Shown piece by piece: positions 33,768-43,759 of a stretch of 44,643 nucleotides of DNA (positions within the stretch are counted from its first letter, which is position 1; the number at the start of each line of letters is the position of its first letter). The notes below the pieces were generated by a model that did no database searches, was not told the origin of the DNA, and saw only the letters and a list, made by a program, of their open reading frames with translations. The stretch lies in assembly GCA_040357565.1 (NCBI GenBank), contig JBDODJ010000086.1; one strand, written 5' to 3'. Position numbers and translations under genes: made by a program. Origin of the DNA: Cercozoa sp. M6MM. Taxonomy: Eukaryota > Endomyxa: Ascetosporea.

Positions 33768-36700
33768 ATGCTGAGACTAGCACTCGCGCTGCTGTGGCCG
33801 GCTTGCCTAGCTACCCAGTCACGACTGTTCGATGTGTTTGCTTCGCAGAGTGCTGAGGAATTGTGCCACGATGCGGTGCTCTGCGTGAGCAACGTCACCG
33901 TGAATGACACTGCATTTAGCGTGCAGGAGGCCCTGCTGCAGGGCAACTTTGATTTCACGGGTTTCAGTGGGCGCGGGTCAGTCGCTGCGCTCGGTGAGAC
34001 CAACGTGACCGATGCGGTGGCACCAGCAGAGCGCTGCCTGCCCGTGACACGTGCCTGTATGTCGACTGCGACTGAGGCACTGCCCGCAAGCGTCACAAGC
34101 AACCACAGCTTGGGTCTGCAACTGCGTATGGGCTCGTTGCCGGTGGCAGTGACGCTGACTGCCGCTCAGGTGGAGCTCGGTTTGCGTCCGACTTTTGCAC
34201 TGATCGCGCGTACCGAGAATGGCACGTCATTCGCCGAATTGAGCAGTCTGGACAGAGTTAACTTTACGGGCACTTTGGGAACGCTCACTGTGCAGGTGCA
34301 GGTGCACTTGGCCTTGCTGTTGGTGGACGTGTCGCCATGTCTAGCTCTGGACCACCCGAGTGTGCAAAGTGCGTCTGCTGGTACTGTCATCGGCATGTTC
34401 ACTGTCACGTGTACCGACACCAGGTGTGTTTCTTGCGCCCAATAAACCCATTTGTTTAGCAGATACTATCCCTTGTACAGTGAGACACGAGCTGCAGCGT
34501 GTCGCAGTGGACTCTTCGTGGCACTCAGTTCGCTCGACTCGGGCACTCCGGCCATCGCGTGCGACTTCAACGCCGACTCGGTGCTGCAGGCACTGCCTAA
34601 TCCTGTATGCTGACCTGTATACAATTAAGTATGTGACGATGCGACGTTTTTTCGAACCTTGTGTAAAGTGCGGTAGTGCCAATACACTCGAAATTGTCGA
34701 CACGCAACAGATGCTCATCCGACGTCGTTTTATCGAGCGATGCGGTACTTTCCGTGTCTACATGGATGTTGCTACTGTACTCCCCCCCCCCCCCCCAATT
34801 CTTTCCAGCCTGTGCCAACAACATGGCCGGTCGACTATGTCGCTGTCCACTGGCTGACTCGGTCGAGACGCAGCAGCAGATTCAAGGGGACCCTCGTGTC
34901 AACACGAGTGTGTTTGTAAGCGACACTAGTCTGGTCGGCGGACTTTCCTTCCGCTCAGCCGGCGCCCAGTACGCCGTAGGTTTGTGCTTCGCCAGGTCAC
35001 TTTCGTCCAGTTGTCTAACTGTCGTGTTTCCCTTAGTGCACGGCCAATGCCTCGTTGACTCAAGTCTTTGACTGTCCAACAAACACGTGGCTCCCGAGTG
35101 ACTTGACTCCGGCCTGTCCATGCGACTGTGTCACTGTACCTTCCTTGTCTCACCCAACTGTACCCAACTCAAGTGGTGCCCTTGTTTCAAGCAGGCAGGC
35201 ACACTGAGCAGTGTGTGTAACAGCACCGGTCACTGTCAGTGCAGCGATATTGCCTTTGGTGATAGGTATACATACCTCCTGAAGATACGTCACATTATGG
35301 ACTGTACCTGCCCGCCCCCTAGGTGTCAGTACCGCCGATGCGACACACCAAGTTTCCTGACCAAGGACCCTCGACACGGCATGACACCGTCGATGGAGAA
35401 TGCGACCTTTCTGACAGTGCCCTGTGCGCGCAACTCTCCCGTCTCTGTGACTGCGTCGTGTCCACTGACGCCTCTGCTTGCTTTCGCCGGGGCACCTAAC
35501 GTCTCCTTTGGCGGTTTGCAACCTGTAGCGGGCGCTCCGGCCTGGATCGACGTCGATCGTGCGTATCTTGCTCTCTCGTTATCAGTGGACCTACTCTTTT
35601 TTATATACTCTCGACACATACACAGACAGGGCAGGTGTACCTGCAACTGCGACGATAGCGGGGCGTTCGACAACAACTGCAACGACACCATGGTAGCTCC
35701 TCCCCCTTCTCCCGTGAAGGTTACCTGTGTCTTGATACCACAGGGTGCCTGTCGGTGTCGTGCCGGCTTTGTCGGACTCGCGTGCGATATACCTCAGTGC
35801 GACCCGCTCAACACGACCTCGTGCGGTACTGACGGCACCTGCGACGCCTCCAGTGTACCTTACACCAGCCATATACTTTGGCACTTTTCCCCCCCCCCCC
35901 CCTCCCCTCTCCCATCAGCGAGTGTGTCGGTGCGACCGCGCGGGCTTTCGGTTTCCGTTCTGCGGTGCCGATCCGTCCGAGTCGCGTGTCGAATGTCTCG
36001 ACGGTTTCTACAAGACCACAGGTACTCGTAGACTTGCTGCCATCCCCGAGGCAGGTCATATAGCCCCAAACTCTCTGTTGTGGTGTTTGTGCAGTACCTC
36101 CAGACAGTAACACGACGTGCGCACCGTGCGAGTGCCGCCAATCGACGTCAACGTCGCTGATTTGTGCCGTGTCGGGAGGCCAGTGTCCCTGTGTAGCCGG
36201 TTTTACAGGTACACACCCCTGGATTCACACAGACTTGTTCAAGTGACGGTACTGATGAGGTACTGGGGAGGGGTGTAGGACGCCAGTGCAACGTGGAACT
36301 GACCGGGTGTCCCACGGTCAACATGGCACCCTGTAATAATGCCGGTACATGTGTGACACTGCCCAACAATGTCGCCAGTCTCGTCAACGACACACAGCAG
36401 CAGACAGGCGTATTCGTGTGTGACTGTACCGGCGGACGGCGTGGACCTGACTGTACAGTGTCGCCTAGTGACTGCTTCGGCCGCTCTCTCGGTGACAGCT
36501 GTAGCACCGACGATCAGGAGCAAGGCGGTGTGTGTCTCGGACTGCAAGTGTGCGCACTGGCACCAAGGGACGCACTGGTCTCAATGACTGTCACCTTCAA
36601 CACCGACCTGGGCGGCATCTCCGGTTTGTGTTGCCCTTTCATGTATCATCTGTGTCCTATTGAGTCCGTTTGTACAGGTGTCTCAGTGGACGTGTTGCTG

Positions 36701-37617
36701 CAACAAGTTGCATTGATTTTGGCCTCTTCAGTCGGCGGCACCTGGCTTCATATACGGTAAAATTGAGTCAAGATCCAGTATGGTTAATTCGTGAGGCGAG
36801 GTAAAGTAAAGGAGGTTCTGCAGAGAGACCACGGACGAGTTCCTGGCTGACAACGAAGCCGTCGCGGCTGTCAACTCGGCTGCCAGTGCCGACGCGTCGA
36901 GCGGCGTCTTTACACTGCTCATGTCCTTCCTCGTAGTGCCCAGTAGGCCCTGTCTTAGCATAACGATACTCTCTTGACCCTTCCCTCTCCTGTTCTCTCA
37001 GCAAGTGATACGACAGCACAAGCACTGGTGGACGACCTCGAACGCCAGCGCAACGACGCTTCTTCCTCACTGCGAACGCAGCTCTCTGTGCGACAGTGGG
37101 TACTGCTTTCTTCACCCTCCCGGTGCTCCGCGCTTATGCTACACCTTTGGTGCAGTCAATACTTCAAACCAACGAGGAACAGATCGTTCCACGCACATCG
37201 AATCCACTCGGTGCAGCCTGTTGTGTTTCTTTACTCAAACTGCCGTATCCTATGGTCCTTTAGCACCCGACCCGAGGCACGATGATGGCGTTCCTGTCGC
37301 GATCTACGTTGGCTGCACGCTGCTGCTACTGTACATTGTCTGAAACACACTACCTTCTCTAAGCTACTGCTTTGGACAGCTTATGTCTCTAGGTGGATTT
37401 TCTGCTGCATCGCCGTTGTTCTGTGGCTGCACTTCGCTGACTTTGTGTGTTTCTTTCCAATTCAGATGTACAGCCTATTTACCGGCTCATCCAATGACTC
37501 AATCCGCACTCTCATGTGGTGCAGGACAAGATCGCAACCCAAGTGGCCGAAAGCGACCGCGAGCGACGTCGCCAGCTGCGTGCACAGGCCGCCAACGAAT
37601 CGCGAGAAGAATCGTAG
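33768..37617 (+). CDS. Type I membrane protein with laminin-EGF/EGF-like modules
   Basis: ATG 33768 with signal peptide MLRLALALLWPACLATQ; TAG 37615-37617. The first exon (to about 34421) is a Thr/Ser-rich ectodomain with many N-x-S/T sites (SNVTVNDT, TNVTDA, RVNFTG). Cys-rich modules follow: CDCVT/AGTLSSVCNSTGHCQC is laminin-EGF style, then GACRCRAGFVGLACD, RVCRCDRAGFRFPFCG, CECRQSTSTSLICAVSGGQC and PCNNAGTCVTLPN with GVFVCDCTGGRRGPDC, a classic EGF. A helical region (ALVDDLERQRNDASSSLRTQ) precedes one TM segment split by an intron (VPVAIYVGCTLLLL / WIFCCIAVVLWLHF). A short charged cytoplasmic tail (DKIATQVAESDRERRR...) ends it. Likely a surface adhesion or receptor protein; no named family recognised. 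Some junctions, for example near 34620-34800, are inferred. Confidence 0.8.
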
Positions 37618-38176
37618 CTTGTCTTGTAGCGCGCAGTCCGCGGTTCTAGTAAAGTCAGTCGCGTGACTCGCGTTATCGTTGATTTCGAGCCTATTGCTAG
37701 TATAATTCACATGGAAGCATACGATATCGCTATTTGCTGCCCTGCCCGATCAAGCCTGACCAGAGCACACGAAAATGTGGACAGAACAGAACTGAACTGA
37801 CAAGCCAACTTGATTTAATTGTGACTTGAAAGGTGCATGTAAACTTAGCCAACAAAGCGTGCCAAACCGATTCCGGAGCTGAAGCTGAAATTGCTTGTTT
37901 ATCGGTGAACCTGGTTATCGGTATAATACAATATCGGTTTCGCAGTGTTGATACACGTTGCAAAATAAATATACGAACACACCTGGCAATCCTGACACGG
38001 AAGATGTCCGTATCGATACTGTCTCCCCGCGGAAGTCAGGACGGACAGGCGGGGTTGCAAGCTTGCAAAGCAGCCTCTCTCACCACACTTTCTGTTGTGA
38101 TTTCATCACACTACCGTTCTCTCTTTTGAGTTATTCTTGCTCGCGTCCACACGCTTGACTCCTTTCACTTGCTGTG
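37618..38176 (+). other. Intergenic region upstream of the Tyr-rich repeat gene
   Basis: 559 bases between two co-oriented genes. It must hold the 3' UTR of the EGF-type gene and the promoter of the repeat gene. An AATAAA-containing string (AAAATAAATATAC) lies at about 37963. No ORF or RNA gene recognised. Confidence 0.45.
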
Positions 38177-40215
38177 ATGTACTTGCTGGCTTCAATTGTG
38201 GCTGCTGCTTGCGTCGCTGATGCGCAGGCCAAGTTCAACCGTGAGTTTCTCTTTGCAAACAGTTGCTCAGCTTTCAGTTGCCGAATAATTTACCTTGAAT
38301 TTGGAACGATTGAATGAGTGAATGTGCTTGGGTTTTGAACAGCTGACGCGCTTGTCGCTGCAGGACTGCTGAGTGACAGCCATTCTGGTGGTAGGACTCC
38401 ACTTGCAATTTGGGTGCTTGTGCGTGTGACTGCTACATTGTTTCACTTGTATACTTACTGCACCAGGCGGAGGACGTGGTGGTATTTTCCTCTGTTATCT
38501 CGCTTCGCAAGTCGCTTTTTTGAGAGAGTGACTTGCCGTGACTAGTTGCATCATTTTATTTTGGCAGGTGGCGGTTCCTACGGCAGTGGTGATGCGCACT
38601 CCTACCAGGTACCCCGCATCTCAAACTGCCCTCCGCCCACGATCATGGGTCTTACGTGTTTTGGCAGGCTCCCAAGTACGAGACACCGTCGTACGACGCG
38701 CCCAAGTATGAGGCGCCATCGTATGAGGTGAATTGCACTGTACTTTCGTGTTCACTTTCTTGGAGACATATCTCGTGAGGATAAACCCAAGCACACTTTG
38801 CACAGGCTCCCAAGTATGAGGCTCCTTCGTATGAGCAACCCAAGTATGAGGCACCTTCGTATGAGCAACCCAAATACGAGGCTCCGTCCTACGAGGTACT
38901 CTTGTCTTGAGATACTGTATCCCAAAGCACAGGCTGTCCCCCATCAATCAGCTTTGCTTTTCGGTAGCAACCCAAGTACGAGGCGCCTTCGTATGATGCG
39001 CCAAAATACGAGGTATATCTTCCATTGACTTTCTAAAGCTTCAGTTGTAATGTGAATTCACTTGAGCTGTTGCTGATACATCTGCAGGCACCGAAATACG
39101 ATGCTCCCAAGTACGAGTCCGGAAGCTACAAGATGAACCCTCAGTACAAGGCACCCAAGTACGAGTCGCCGAAATACGAGGTACCCGTGTCTACTGCTTA
39201 GTGTGCAAAACTGTTTTGCATGCACTTTTGAATCTTGTTGTAGGCACCCAAGTACGAGGCTCCTTCGTATGACGCACCCAAGTACGAGGCACCGTCCTAC
39301 GAGCAGCCCAAGTACGAGGCACCGTCCTACGAGCAGCCCAAGTACCAAGCGCCTTCGTACGATCAACCCAAGTATGAGGCTCCTTCCTACGACCAACCCA
39401 AGTACGAGGCTCCTTCGTACGAGGTACCTACTTACCTTCTCTAGTTCTTGCATCTTTACACATAAACGTGACATTTCACAGCAACCCAAGTACGAGTCGC
39501 CCAAGTATGAACAACCCAAGTACGAGTCGCCCAAGTATGAGCAACCCAAGTACGAGTCGCCCAAGTATGAGCAGCCCAAGTACGAGTCTGGCAGCTACCA
39601 GATGAACCCTCAGTACGAAGCTCCCAAGTACGAGACGCCCAAGTACGAGGTACAGCAAACCTCTCTCGCTGTGTGCCGGCGCTCTGTCAGTACTGCTCTA
39701 TATGTTTGCCTGCACCAGGCGCCCAAGTACGAAGCTCCGTCGTACGAGCAGCCCAAGTATGAAGCTCCCTCCTACGATCAGCCCAAGTACGAGGCACCGT
39801 CCTACGAGGTACAAACACATTTCCTCGAAATCAAGTGATTGGGACATGTGGAAAGCATGTTCCAACAGACTCCCAAGTACCAGGCTCCTTCCTACGATCA
39901 GCCCAAGTACGAAGCTCCGTCCTACGAGCAGCCCAAGTACCAGGCGCCTTCCTACGATCAGCCCAAGTACGAGGCTCCGTCCTACGAGCAGCCCAAGTAC
40001 GAGTCGTCTCATGAGGAGTACAAGCAGGTAGCTCAGTCTCAAACAGTGCTCCCCACTTTGGTCGCTGTTCTCCGTGACTCTCGGCTGTTCTGATGCAGGG
40101 CGAGCGCGTCTACGGCAGCGGTGGTGGCCGTGCGCGTGGACGTGGCCGTGCGCGTGGACGTGGACGTGGCCATGGCCGTGGCCGTAGCCACGGACGACGC
40201 CGCCGTGGCTACTAA
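38177..40215 (+). CDS. Secreted tyrosine-rich repeat protein (PKYEAPSY repeats), probable adhesive or matrix protein
   Basis: 382 residues in 13 exons: 38177-38240, 38364-38390, 38467-38481, 38568-38608, 38668-38727, 38806-38895, 38968-39012, 39088-39180, 39244-39423, 39482-39649, 39719-39808, 39869-40027 and 40099-40215. A signal peptide (MYLLASIVAAACVADAQA) and a Gly/Ser linker precede about 295 residues of pentapeptide-based repeats, [A/Q/S/T]PKY[E/Q/D] paired with APSY[E/D] or SPKYE, with about 34 PKY motifs and roughly one Tyr in five residues. A second element, GSY[K/Q]MNPQY, occurs twice. There is no Cys in the repeats. The last exon is a basic Gly/Arg/His tail (RARGRGRARGRGRGHG...). 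All repeat exons are multiples of three and phase 0. It resembles mussel foot proteins in design; function is inferred. Confidence 0.93.
38668..40027 (+). repeat. Eight repeat-encoding exons
   Basis: Exons of 60, 90, 45, 93, 180, 168, 90 and 159 bases each begin with a Pro-Lys-Tyr unit. The first seven end in TACGAG or an equivalent Tyr-Glu codon pair next to GT; the eighth ends in a Lys-Gln pair. Unit copies are near identical at the nucleotide level (CCCAAGTACGAGGCTCCTTCGT type), which suggests recent duplication or homogenisation. Introns between them are unrelated in sequence. Confidence 0.93.
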
Positions 40216-40563
40216 ATTACTAGGCACGGGTCTCGGCCGAGTTGCAAAATCAAACTGACGCGAACTGAACGACAGAAACATCCTTTTAGTCTGTGCCAAC
40301 GCAAGTTGCACTCAGTTAAACTTAGTGCACTAGCTGTGGACAAACATTCAATTCAATTCACTCGACTAAGTAAGTTAGAAACAAAATTCACTTCAACGCA
40401 AGCAATAATACAATATAGCAAAACAACTGCTGCCGTGCACGCGCGTCGACCGGGGCAAGATGGAAAGCTGCTTTATAGCCGAGTATGTGCAGACTGACCA
40501 TGGGACAGGCTACTCTGAGAGCACGGACCAACAGCGACGCGACCGGACGCGAACGGAAGTGGG
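40216..40563. other. Convergent intergenic region
   Basis: 348 bases between the 3' ends of the Tyr-rich repeat gene (+) and the PB1 gene (-). A/T-richer sequence; no ORF, RNA gene or clear AATAAA found. Confidence 0.45.
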
Positions 40564-41232
40564 TTAAACATCTGCACGAGGAGCTTCCAGCACGCCGGCG
40601 CGTCGGGACTTTTTCTGGCCCTTCGTGATCGGTCGCGAAGCGCGGTCGGAGTGCTGTCGAACAATCGGCCAGCCAAAGACCGCCACGCCATCGTCATTGT
40701 TGCTGCCGCCGACGTTGTTGTTGCCGCTGACAGGTTGTGGCTGCGGCTGCGGCTGCGGCGCGACAGGAGGCGACGGAGCAGCAGCGGCGGGCACGTGACT
40801 GTGAGTCTCAACATCTTGCCCATCACCGCGGCCCTGCGATTCGATAGTACCCATCGCGGAGGCTCTGCGATCTAGAGAAAGAAAAGGGCAGCGTACACGG
40901 CGAGTGCATCGTCGAGGTCCCTCGACGCAGAGCCAAGCGTGACAACGTCGTTTTCATCATCAGTGTACTCGAGCTTGAAGGACGGGCCCACAAGCGCCTC
41001 GACTAAATTACACAATAGAATCTCATTTGCTCCATGCGCAAACACATGTCTTCAGCATGCGCATTCGAGCATCGTCAGCACCCTCAGTTTCACCGTCGTC
41101 TGCGGAGAGATTCCATCAGAAGTCAAATCAGCTCACACTGACATGTTAGAACTTGGGACAAACACAAAAAAGACTACCAAACGAGATTCGTCGGATCTCG
41201 CCCGTTGGGAGCACTAATTTTACAACCGACAT
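40564..41232 (-). CDS. PB1-domain protein with Pro/Gln-rich tail
   Basis: Four exons in consistent phase from ATG 41232 to TAA 40564-40566, about 168 residues. The PB1 domain spans roughly residues 1-72: it opens MSVVKLVLPTGEIRRISF (basic cluster with Arg-Arg), and its second half is PSFKLEYTDDENDVVTLGSA followed by DLDDALA, the OPCA acidic motif. PB1 domains bind one another head to tail through the basic and acidic faces, and both faces are present, so it could polymerise or bridge partners (as in p62, Par6, aPKC or ARF/IAA proteins). The tail is disordered (Pro-Gln repeats, Asn/Gly run) and ends basic. No second domain is seen, so it may be a small scaffold. The exon near 40900 uses a GTACGC donor. 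Confidence 0.75.
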
Positions 41233-41441
41233 TATGCTCTGCCTGCGTGCTCCTCTAAACTTGATAAAACGAAAAAGCTGGGAAGTGATCCCGTGCCTGC
41301 TGCACCTTTCTGTTTCTGTTTCCCAGAAAAGTGAGGTGCTCTGATCTTCTGTTTTGTCATACTCGCCAATACAACCGACTGAGTGTGGCGTCCTTCTTGG
41401 GTATGTTCGGGCTGTAGAGGCGTGTGCGAGTGAAACTATTG

Positions 41442-41450
41442 AAAAAAAAA
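41442..41450 (-). terminator. Pol III T-run terminator of first tRNA-Val
   Basis: Nine A on +, hence nine T on the transcript strand, 3 bases beyond the discriminator of the tRNA at 41454. Confidence 0.85.
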
Positions 41451-41453
41451 GAG

Positions 41454-41526
41454 TGTACCTGGTGGGGATTGAACCCACGACCTTTGGTGTGTAAGACCAA
41501 CGCGATAACCACTACGCTACAGATAC
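41454..41526 (-). tRNA. tRNA-Val (anticodon UAC)
   Basis: 73 bases. The acceptor stem pairs GTATCTG with CAGGTAC, discriminator A. The anticodon arm is TTGGT-CTTACAC-ACCAA, giving anticodon TAC (Val, codon GUA). Internal promoter boxes are present: A box TAGCGTAGTGG and B box GGTTCAATCC. No intron. CCA is not encoded, as usual in eukaryotes. Confidence 0.95.
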
Positions 41527-41890
41527 AGCAGTCTGCGACCGGTAACTGATATGCGTCATTGTGCAGGAATATCGATTTAGACACACTCCATTTAAATCAC
41601 TTTACACGTTTCATGGGCCAACATCACGCAGAGCTGTGCAAATAGAGCACGGCCAGTATTTGCGCAGTTGCAAGATAAACTCCATCAGACTCCACAAGAA
41701 ACTTGCGTCAGCGTCCTGGCACCGAGCATCCGCGCGGACAGGACTACGAAACCAACTCCCCAACTGCAGGACGACTTCCGCTGGCAAGTCACAGTGGCAA
41801 GCTAGTAGCCTCCGAGCACCTCTGTCTCGTGTAACTTAGGTACGGCATCCGTATCATCAGTATCGTGTGTGTTCACAAAACTGAAAAAAG
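41527..41890. other. Spacer between two tRNA genes
   Basis: 364 bases apart from the second tRNA's terminator. The flanks of the two tRNAs are not alike beyond the T-run, so the spacer is not an obvious recent duplicate. Nothing else recognised. Confidence 0.5.
41884..41889 (-). terminator. Pol III T-run terminator of second tRNA-Val
   Basis: Six A on +, hence six T on the transcript strand, directly 3' of the tRNA ending at 41891. Confidence 0.8.
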
Positions 41891-41963
41891 TGTACCTGGT
41901 GGGGATTGAACCCACGACCTTTGGTGTGTAAGACCAACGCGATAACCACTACGCTACAGATAC
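41891..41963 (-). tRNA. tRNA-Val (anticodon UAC), second copy
   Basis: Identical over all 73 bases to the tRNA at 41454-41526, same strand, about 365 bases upstream in transcription. Same anticodon, A box and B box. Confidence 0.95.
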
Positions 41964-42886
41964 TGATACATTGGCAGAGCACATGCACCTCTATTGCGAG
42001 ACATCGAAATGGGTGGACTTATTGCTCCATGGGCCAAGATCAGCTACAGAAATACACTAAAATTTAAATCAAGAGATTATTGCCCAGGGCACTCCTAATG
42101 ATAATTTGCGGCTGGCGGGGCTTTCCGTTCATCCTACGTGGCAGCTAGTGCATCGTTGCAAGTTAGCTATAATCTCAAGGTCGCAAGTTAACGCGTTAAC
42201 AATGAATGAGTTGAATCGGGGCGTTCAGTTGGTGCTGGTGTATTTAAACTTAGATCTACGTTTCAGCTGCGATACTGAGTAGATTTGATAAAGAGCGGAA
42301 AGTTGTATGATGATGGTGTCCGAAGACACCGGGGCATGCGCACCGCTTTTACTCAGCATGTACGAATAGAGGAAGGTTCCTCGGGAAAGGGGTGTTTGCT
42401 CGATTACCTTGTTCACTTGACGGGGCGTTGACCCGACTGTTGCGTCGGTCGCCGGACGTCCGGCCAAAAGACACTCTCGCATTATGCGTCAATGAATCAC
42501 ATTCCTAACTAACGAGACGAACCGACACCTACCGATGTTGCCGTGCCGACGCGAGGCATACTGACCCTACGTCCAGTCTCGGTAGGACTGTTCGTGATTG
42601 CGATTGTCAGTTAGTTAGTTAGTTGAGTCTTCTAGGAAACCAACCATGTAGTTCCCCTGTGCCAGTCTGGGTGGGTCACAAGAGCATGGCCGTGTCTACC
42701 GCCCGCTTACTATAAATTGCCAGTTTTCCCTCAGCCACTTGTCTATCATTTGATCTGGACTTTCGTTTTACTGGACTTTCGTTTTACTTTTTGGCGTATC
42801 GCCACAAAGACGCGTACGGTAACTGATCATGAATGTGTACAATAAGCCGGACGGTGCCGCGCAAGAGCTGCTGCTGTCCGATCGGA
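41964..42886. other. Intergenic region, nothing recognised
   Basis: 923 bases between the second tRNA gene and the 3' end of MsrA. Contains a TTAG tandem run near 42608-42623 and a TGGACTTTCGTTTTACT direct repeat at 42756-42788. No convincing ORF or RNA gene. Confidence 0.5.
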
Positions 42887-43759
42887 CTAGCCGTAGCAGC
42901 GAATGGCGGAGCGGTCGCCCTTGAGCGAACACTGGCCGCCCTTGGCCAGGTAGTTCTGGTGGTACTCCTGTTGGTACAAAGCAGCGTAGGGTGGTGTGGA
43001 TGGTATTACTGTATGGGAGGGTAGCATACCTCGGCAGGGTAGAAGGTCGCAGCCTCGGCAATCTCGGTCACGACGCTGCTGCCTTGTGCAGCCTTGCTGG
43101 CCTCGGCCTGTTGGCTGGAGGAAACACTTTATACTAGTCAGACAGACACATAGACACACAGACACACCGCTGCTCGTCGTTGTGCCAGAAGATGGCGCTG
43201 CGGTACTGCGTGCCGACGTCGTTGCCTTGCCTGCACATGGGGGTAAGCGGAGGCAGATGGCAAGGTACCATACTGGTTGTACATACAGTCCATCCGTATG
43301 AAAGAGCAGAGCAAACCGATTGAGAGTGGTGGCGTCGTGTCGCTCCCAGAAGAGACGCAACAGGTCGCCGAACGACAGTGTGTTGGCGTCGTAGGTCAGC
43401 TCGCAGGCCTCGGCATGCCCAGTGTCACCGCGACACACCTCCTGGTACGTTGGGTTCTCCTTGTGGCCGCCCGTGTAACCCACACGCGACTCCAGCACGC
43501 CCGGCAGTCGATTGAACGCGAGTTGCACCGACCAGAAGCAGCCCATCGCCTGGAACAACCACACATTGCCCCCAAAACTTCGTATCGAACCTGTTGCTGA
43601 AGTCGAGGTTTACAAAGGTCGCCTTCTCGGGTCGCACATCCTCACTGGGCGCATCGCGAGCAAGGAGCTCTATCAGATAAAGGTACAGTGGACTCGTACA
43701 TGTCCAGGGGAGAAAATAACGGCACCTGAAAACACCGGACCGGTCGACTTGGACGCCAT
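42887..43759 (-). CDS. MSRA: Peptide methionine sulfoxide reductase MsrA
   Basis: Reduces methionine-S-sulfoxide in proteins. Six exons from ATG 43759 ([20 protein letters not shown]) to TAG 42887-42889. A spliced join gives [20 protein letters not shown] with the catalytic Cys in GCFW. Conserved blocks follow: [73 protein letters not shown], and [15 protein letters not shown]. The C-terminal SAIRCYG supplies a resolving Cys. About 185 residues, a complete short MsrA without an evident targeting peptide, so cytosolic is likely. No MsrB domain is attached. Confidence 0.95.

Noticed and set aside
39058-39579. A Tyr/Leu/Gly-rich open frame on the - strand across the repeat exons.
   Set aside because: It is a mirror of the PKYEAPSY-coding repeats and runs through introns of the + strand gene; repetitive DNA keeps it open by chance.
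33768-40215. Possible retroelement or viral origin of the repeat-rich surface genes.
   Set aside because: No reverse transcriptase, integrase, capsid, terminal repeats or target-site duplications were seen anywhere in the window; the genes have ordinary introns and signal peptides.
42225-42482. An 85-codon - strand frame between the tRNA genes and MsrA.
   Set aside because: No splice-consistent neighbours, no recognisable motif and no codon bias like the nearby genes.
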